Source of the DNA: CAZFUY01 sp964522445
Lineage (GTDB): Bacteria > Pseudomonadota > Gammaproteobacteria > SZUA-229
Assembly: GCA_964522445.1 (NCBI GenBank)
Contig: CAZFUY010000025.1
Coordinates: 1-29,146 of the forward strand
Direction of reading: 5' to 3'
DNA: 29,146 nt
Shown: one piece after another, positions 24,692 through 29,146 of the stretch
Position numbering within the stretch: position 1 is the first letter of the stretch
Layout of the letters: each line of letters opens with the position of its first letter
Made by a program: the position numbers and the translations under genes
Notes under the pieces: generated by a model
The model's input: the letters and a program-made list of their open reading frames with translations, nothing else
What the model was told of the DNA's origin: nothing
The model's database searches: none

Positions 24692-26656
24692 TTAATTTTT
24701 CTGCTTATCACACCATATCTTCCACATATTTCTAAATGCAACATTAAGATTATTAACAAACTGCTTTGTGTCACAAAAAGGCGAATTCACAAATTGATCA
24801 CGTAACTTACATTTTAAATTAGAAAGGTATTTCAAATCAGACGAAAAGTTGATTGCCTTTTTGACATAATCATCCATGTCATTTGCAAGCCATTCAGATA
24901 ACCCAGTATTTTCTAAAATACTCTCACCAACATTAGAAATAAAAGCCTCACCTCTAATAGATAGCACCGGCACTCCCATCCATAACGCTTCCGCAGTAGT
25001 GGTTGTACCTGCATAAGGAAATGTATCTAAAGCAATATCAATAACATTGTATGTTTTCAGATGCTGCTCCCTCGTTGGTTTAATACCCTCCAAAATTAGT
25101 CGCTCAGAAGAAATGCCATATTTAGAAAAATCTTTAAGTGTTTTTTCACGAACACTTCTTTTCAGGAGCTTCTTATTTTTTAAATACAAACGACTATCAG
25201 GTATAGATTTAAGGATTTTTGACCAGCATTCAATTACAGAATCATTTATTTTACTCAGGTTATTAAAACTTCCAAAAGTTATTATTTTTTTTGATAAAGC
25301 AGGCAACCCACCTACTTCTACATTCTCATCTGGTTGAGTAAAACATAAATAACTATCAGGCAAACGCCAGGGCTCCTCAACAAAATAGAATTCATCATCT
25401 GGTGGTATCACCCACTTATCCGATAATACATAATCAATGGCATCAACACCTGTAGTAGCTGAATAACCTAACCATGTAACTTGAATCGGTGCTGGCTTCC
25501 TGGCAAACACAGGTAACCGATTATTCTTAGTATGACCTGATAAATCAATTAATATATCAATACCATGCAGAGTTATTAAATCAATTAAACTATTATCATC
25601 TAATTCAACAACATCAAACCAGTTATTTAATATTGATTTAAAATATCTGGTCATATTATCTTCTTTTTTTGAGGTGCTATAAACAAAAAATGAAACTGAC
25701 TTTGAATCAAATTCTGTAAGAACACTTTTAAGAAAATAAGAAACCGAATGTTCCAAAAGATCACCTGAAACTAATCCAATCTTTAAGTTTCTTTCAGGTT
25801 CAGAACTATTAACAAATATTTTTGACTCATAAGAACGAACCGTTTCACCATAAAGTTTAGCTTCAATAGATTTCTCTTCATCTGTGACATGACTGGCAAA
25901 ATTTAATGTTTGAAGTAAGTTATTTCGGGCAAATGGATGATTTGAGTTAAGAGCAAGTGTCTTTTTGTAGTGTGTAAGCGCTTCTTCTATTTTATCCTGT
26001 TCAACCAAAGTCACGGCAAGATTATAATGCACATCACTATAATCAGGATTCTTCACTAAAAGATTATTATAATATTTCGCAGCCAGATCATACTTCTCCA
26101 GCCCCCGCATAGCTCGAGCCAGCCCCATCATTGCGGCATCATAATCAGGTTCAAGTTTTAAAGCATTTTCAAAATAATATGCAGACTGCTCTATTTGTCC
26201 CAGCTTATCGCATGTCGCTCCCAAATTATAATGGCTGCTAGCCATATCTGGATTTAACTGCAGTGCCATATTGAAATAGTTGATTGCTTCTTTACATCTA
26301 TTTAATCTTTTAAGCAGAAGGCCAAGGTTCACATATGCATTTAAAAAATCCGATTTATGCTTTATAGCAGACTCATAGTTCAATATAGCCTTATCATATT
26401 CCCCTACTTTTTCTAATACCGCCCCCAGGTTATTGTACGCTTCAGCATGATCATTCCTAACAGCCACAACTCTCTCAAACATTTTAATAGTATTATTAAA
26501 ATCACCTTTTTTGTGAAACACCAGACCAAGAAGGAGGTTTGCATCTACATGAGATGAATTTGATGATAATATCTTTTTTAATTTCTTTTCTGCTGACTGA
26601 AGATCACCTTCATAGAAATTATTTTTTGCATTATCTAATGCTTTTTTAATATTCAT
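24692..26656 (-). CDS. TPR protein with O-GlcNAc-transferase (GT41/SPINDLY) domain
   Basis: 654 residues. Seven 34-residue TPR units fill residues 1-238 (for example DHAEAYNNLGAVLEKVGEYD). They form the peptide-binding superhelix, followed by the two-lobed glycosyltransferase of family 41 at about 280-650. The signatures are DLSGHTKNNRLPVFARKPAP with QVTWLGYSATTG, FGSFNNLSKI (its Lys is in the place of human OGT Lys842), and LDTFPYAGTTTTAEALWMGV. OGT/SPINDLY enzymes place GlcNAc or fucose on Ser/Thr of proteins. Next to a Ser/Thr-rich 857-residue flagellin the likely acceptor is flagellin (inference). No Shine-Dalgarno precedes the ATG; the gene follows the TPR-methyltransferase by 19 bp and may be coupled to it. 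Confidence 0.94.
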   Translation of the reverse strand: MNIKKALDNAKNNFYEGDLQSAEKKLKKILSSNSSHVDANLLLGLVFHKKGDFNNTIKMFERVVAVRNDHAEAYNNLGAVLEKVGEYDKAILNYESAIKHKSDFLNAYVNLGLLLKRLNRCKEAINYFNMALQLNPDMASSHYNLGATCDKLGQIEQSAYYFENALKLEPDYDAAMMGLARAMRGLEKYDLAAKYYNNLLVKNPDYSDVHYNLAVTLVEQDKIEEALTHYKKTLALNSNHPFARNNLLQTLNFASHVTDEEKSIEAKLYGETVRSYESKIFVNSSEPERNLKIGLVSGDLLEHSVSYFLKSVLTEFDSKSVSFFVYSTSKKEDNMTRYFKSILNNWFDVVELDDNSLIDLITLHGIDILIDLSGHTKNNRLPVFARKPAPIQVTWLGYSATTGVDAIDYVLSDKWVIPPDDEFYFVEEPWRLPDSYLCFTQPDENVEVGGLPALSKKIITFGSFNNLSKINDSVIECWSKILKSIPDSRLYLKNKKLLKRSVREKTLKDFSKYGISSERLILEGIKPTREQHLKTYNVIDIALDTFPYAGTTTTAEALWMGVPVLSIRGEAFISNVGESILENTGLSEWLANDMDDYVKKAINFSSDLKYLSNLKCKLRDQFVNSPFCDTKQFVNNLNVAFRNMWKIWCDKQKN

Positions 26657-26675
26657 TAATTTTTAAGAAATCACT

Positions 26676-28604
26676 TTAATCTTGGGGTGTTTCTACAACA
26701 AACTGATACATACCAATAAATATATCAGGATTTTTCTTCTCAAATTGATGCCATACATCCAGATCACTCAACTTATCATGACCATATAATTTAATAAAAC
26801 CTGCAGGGATCATATGATTAGTAAAAACAAAACCCAGAAATTTTAGACGGAATTTTTTTATAATCACCTGTAATTGCGGAATTGTGTAGCGGTGTTCTTG
26901 CTCATGAAAAAGCAGGTCTCTACAACCACTGGTACAGAAAAAATCACCCAGATTTAAAAGTGATGAGTACTTACTTATCATCTCGGTTGAGCTAAGTATT
27001 CCATGTCGCACATCTCGAATATTTTTTTCAGTGGCAACCATGCCTGACTTTAAATACATATTTCTTATTTCTATAAAGCTACGACGAGCCAGCTCACTAT
27101 AAAGCCCCAATTTTAATGTGCCTCCAGGCTTAATAACTTTAATTATAGACTGCAGCCCCTGTTCCGGCTCTAGCATGTGATGTAACACACCACAACTTTC
27201 AGCAGCATCAAATGTTGCATTAAGTTGCTCTAGTTCGAGAATATCTAATTGAAAGAAATCAACATTATCTACTTTATATTTATTTTGCATCATCATTGCA
27301 TAAGCAATACTACGTCTGGAAATATCAATTGCCGTTATCTCACATTCAAAATTCGCAGCAATATTTAGTGGATGAGCACCAGTACCAGATCCTGCCACTA
27401 GAATACGGGGAGGGTAAACACGATTTTTATAATTAAAACTAGAGTTATCAGCCTGATTAAGCTGTGAGGTAAGATACTTAAAATAATTAAGTTTATTTTT
27501 CGCCTTAAAAAGTCGATGCCAACGAGGATATGGATTTTCTTCATATTGGCTTCGGACTTTTACAGATGTTTCATTATGAATACTACCGATAGATTTAACT
27601 TTCGTCAGCCAGCTCATTTCTTCCTGAATATTAAATAGTGTTGTTTGGGCAACAGCAACTAAATTTTCTGGCCAGGTTTCAATGGGAAATGAAAGCAGTT
27701 TATCTCTTACAGGAAGATCATATAACTTATAGTACATGCCAAGCAGCAGCAATAATCCTTCAATATCAGACACGTTCCAGTCATCACTGGCATTTATCTC
27801 CGCAACTGTAACCAGTAATTGTTGAAGAGTTTCTTCCTCCTCTGCATCTACATAATTAACATACTCATTACGGAAATTTTGCATACATACAGCTGCAACA
27901 AGAGGAGACAAACTATCAGGAACTTCCATTATTTTTAATGATGATAACAAAATTGTCTTACGCGCCAGTCGAATAAACCTTTCGACTTTGTATTCCTGTA
28001 TATGCACTGTGGTTAATACTGCATGCAACAGGGGATCATTGGCAACCTGGCGCAGATCTAGTTTTATAGCATCTTGATTCAACTTATACTTGTGAGAGAG
28101 TAACGTGGTTGCAGCTAAACCAACCTTGTCACCCGTATCTGGATTTTTAATTAAATCTAAAATATCAAGTTCGAACTGCTCAGCATATTCTTCAAATTGA
28201 TAACTTGAGAGACAGTTTACGATAATGTTATAAATCACCTGACTTTTACGCACATTATCAGGAAGACCAATAGTCGCGTAATAAGCTTTTTTATAATCTT
28301 TAGCTAGACGGTATAATGCAGGAGCAGCCGCTCTTACCGAAGCATCTTCTGGATTTTCTATGATAAGCTTTTCAAAACTTTCCACCGCTTCTGAGACACG
28401 TTGAGCGTTAATAAGACACTCTATTTTCCCTAACTTAAAAAAGCTGGCCTCGGGCCATTTTTTACAGGCTTTATCGATTAGATTTTCTGCTTTGTCGTAC
28501 TCCTTGCTTAATAATAAATCTTTAACTTTATTAACCTGAACCTCTTCAGACTGATTATTCTGATGGCAAGCATTATTAGCTGGCATGGAGTTATTCTGAT
28601 TCAT
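26676..28604 (-). CDS. TPR-like helical protein fused to a class I SAM methyltransferase
   Basis: 642 residues. The first 340 are helical repeats (TPR-like units such as LLSKEYDKAENLIDKACKKW). A linker motif YEENPYPRWHRLF at about 353-365 is a recognisable signature of this family. The methyltransferase follows with motif I RILVAGSGTGAHPLN (about 398-412), acidic turn ITAIDISRRS, DAAESCGVLHHMLEP and IKPGGTLKLGLY. TPR plus methyltransferase suggests a protein or protein-bound glycan as target, matching the architecture of its neighbour GT41. There is no clear ribosome-binding site before the ATG. The gene runs in the same direction as the GT41 and TPR-sulfotransferase genes. The substrate is unknown. 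Confidence 0.9.
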   Translation of the reverse strand: MNQNNSMPANNACHQNNQSEEVQVNKVKDLLLSKEYDKAENLIDKACKKWPEASFFKLGKIECLINAQRVSEAVESFEKLIIENPEDASVRAAAPALYRLAKDYKKAYYATIGLPDNVRKSQVIYNIIVNCLSSYQFEEYAEQFELDILDLIKNPDTGDKVGLAATTLLSHKYKLNQDAIKLDLRQVANDPLLHAVLTTVHIQEYKVERFIRLARKTILLSSLKIMEVPDSLSPLVAAVCMQNFRNEYVNYVDAEEEETLQQLLVTVAEINASDDWNVSDIEGLLLLLGMYYKLYDLPVRDKLLSFPIETWPENLVAVAQTTLFNIQEEMSWLTKVKSIGSIHNETSVKVRSQYEENPYPRWHRLFKAKNKLNYFKYLTSQLNQADNSSFNYKNRVYPPRILVAGSGTGAHPLNIAANFECEITAIDISRRSIAYAMMMQNKYKVDNVDFFQLDILELEQLNATFDAAESCGVLHHMLEPEQGLQSIIKVIKPGGTLKLGLYSELARRSFIEIRNMYLKSGMVATEKNIRDVRHGILSSTEMISKYSSLLNLGDFFCTSGCRDLLFHEQEHRYTIPQLQVIIKKFRLKFLGFVFTNHMIPAGFIKLYGHDKLSDLDVWHQFEKKNPDIFIGMYQFVVETPQD

Positions 28605-28726
28605 TTATAAAGCCTGATTTTTTAGATCCATTACTTACAAGGGTAATTTCTTACTGTTTTATAATGCTTACACTATCAAACTACATCGAAATTAATACTA
28701 TTATTAAACAGATAAAATATAAACAA

Positions 28727-29146
28727 TTACATATTATTCTGATATCTCAAAACCTCTTTTAAAGGCTGCAACTGTTTCTCATAGCGTTTCCACAACTGTA
28801 CTGAATCTTTATAAATTCCACGTCTAACCTGTGTCGCGCTCGCAGTATGTACTTTTCGCCTTGTCTTATAAAATGACAAACACTCTTTTTCCCATGGAAG
28901 ACCACAAAATTCAAGCAATCGTTTTGTTTCCTCTTCCTGGTTAGCAACCATATCTTCATATCTAACTTTATAGATCGTATTTGGCAGTACTTTATTCCAG
29001 TGCAACATTAAGTCATCATATAACTTGTAATATTCACCAAGATCATTCAAATCATCCGCATAAGCATGACCGTCATAAAAACCATGTTTATAAATCGTGA
29101 AGCAGGTATCCATAGCATCCCTGACAGAATGTATAATTTTTGCATT
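28727..29146 (-). CDS. C-terminal part of a (TPR-)sulfotransferase, 5' end outside window
   Basis: 139 residues visible, frame open to the window edge. The segment AKIIHSVRDAMDTCF carries the 3'-phosphate-binding Arg of the PAPS site. GHAYADDLNDLGEYYKLYDD and LMLHWNKVLP follow, with YKVRYEDMVANQEEETKRLL and the ending KTRRKVHTASATQVRRGIYK typical of the tetratricopeptide-repeat sulfotransferase family (Sulfotransfer_3). In that family TPRs precede the catalytic domain, so TPRs are expected beyond the window (inference). It is separated from the TPR-methyltransferase by 122 bp with no evident terminator. It is a second sulfotransferase of the island and of a different subfamily from that at 23257. 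Confidence 0.9.
   Translation of the reverse strand, partial: NAKIIHSVRDAMDTCFTIYKHGFYDGHAYADDLNDLGEYYKLYDDLMLHWNKVLPNTIYKVRYEDMVANQEEETKRLLEFCGLPWEKECLSFYKTRRKVHTASATQVRRGIYKDSVQLWKRYEKQLQPLKEVLRYQNNM

Overview
The window is about 39% GC (judged by eye) and carries the polar-flagellum locus of a gammaproteobacterium. The gene order fliC-flaG-fliD-fliS-fliT-fleQ-fleS-fleR-fliE-F-G-H-I-J-fliK on the minus strand, with the RpoN-dependent regulators FleQ/FleS/FleR (FlrA/FlrB/FlrC in Vibrio), matches the Pseudomonas/Vibrio plan. The genus cannot be named from the sequence. Two blocks of exactly 100 N show that this is a draft scaffold, so the junction at 4715-4814 and the repeat length at 8711-8810 are unresolved.

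Layout. (1) 1-4705, signalling: the 5' part of a cheY on the minus strand, then on the plus strand a short membrane-anchored chemoreceptor, a single-domain receiver and a PAS-GAF-PAS hybrid histidine kinase. (2) 4870-22607, flagellar genes, all on the minus strand. (3) 22608-23256, a 649-bp intergenic region with the sigma-28 promoter of the flagellin gene and a degenerate inverted repeat. (4) 23257-29146, a probable flagellin (or surface) modification island: a sulfotransferase, a small SAM methyltransferase, a TPR/GT41 O-GlcNAc-transferase-like protein, a TPR-methyltransferase fusion and the 3' part of a TPR-type sulfotransferase.

Regulation can be read in unusual detail. FleQ has a degenerate receiver, and its gene is preceded by a perfect palindrome that closely resembles the published FleQ box and overlaps a TTGACA hexamer, which suggests autoregulation. 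Sigma-54 elements with exact GG-N10-GC spacing precede fleS, fliD and fliK. A perfect sigma-28 element (TAAA-N15-GCCGATAA) precedes fliC. Together these give a FleQ -> FleSR -> late-gene cascade, with fliK as a separately started RpoN unit.

The most unusual parts are: a tandem 7-bp array inserted between fliG and fliH that runs to within one base of the fliH start codon and appears to replace its ribosome-binding site; four 70-73 bp palindromic elements at operon joints, three of them flanked by decayed heptamers of the same kind; a very large 857-residue flagellin next to a sulfation/methylation/glycosylation island; and a 43-codon reading frame between fliT and fleQ that looks like a gene remnant beside a transposon-associated motif.
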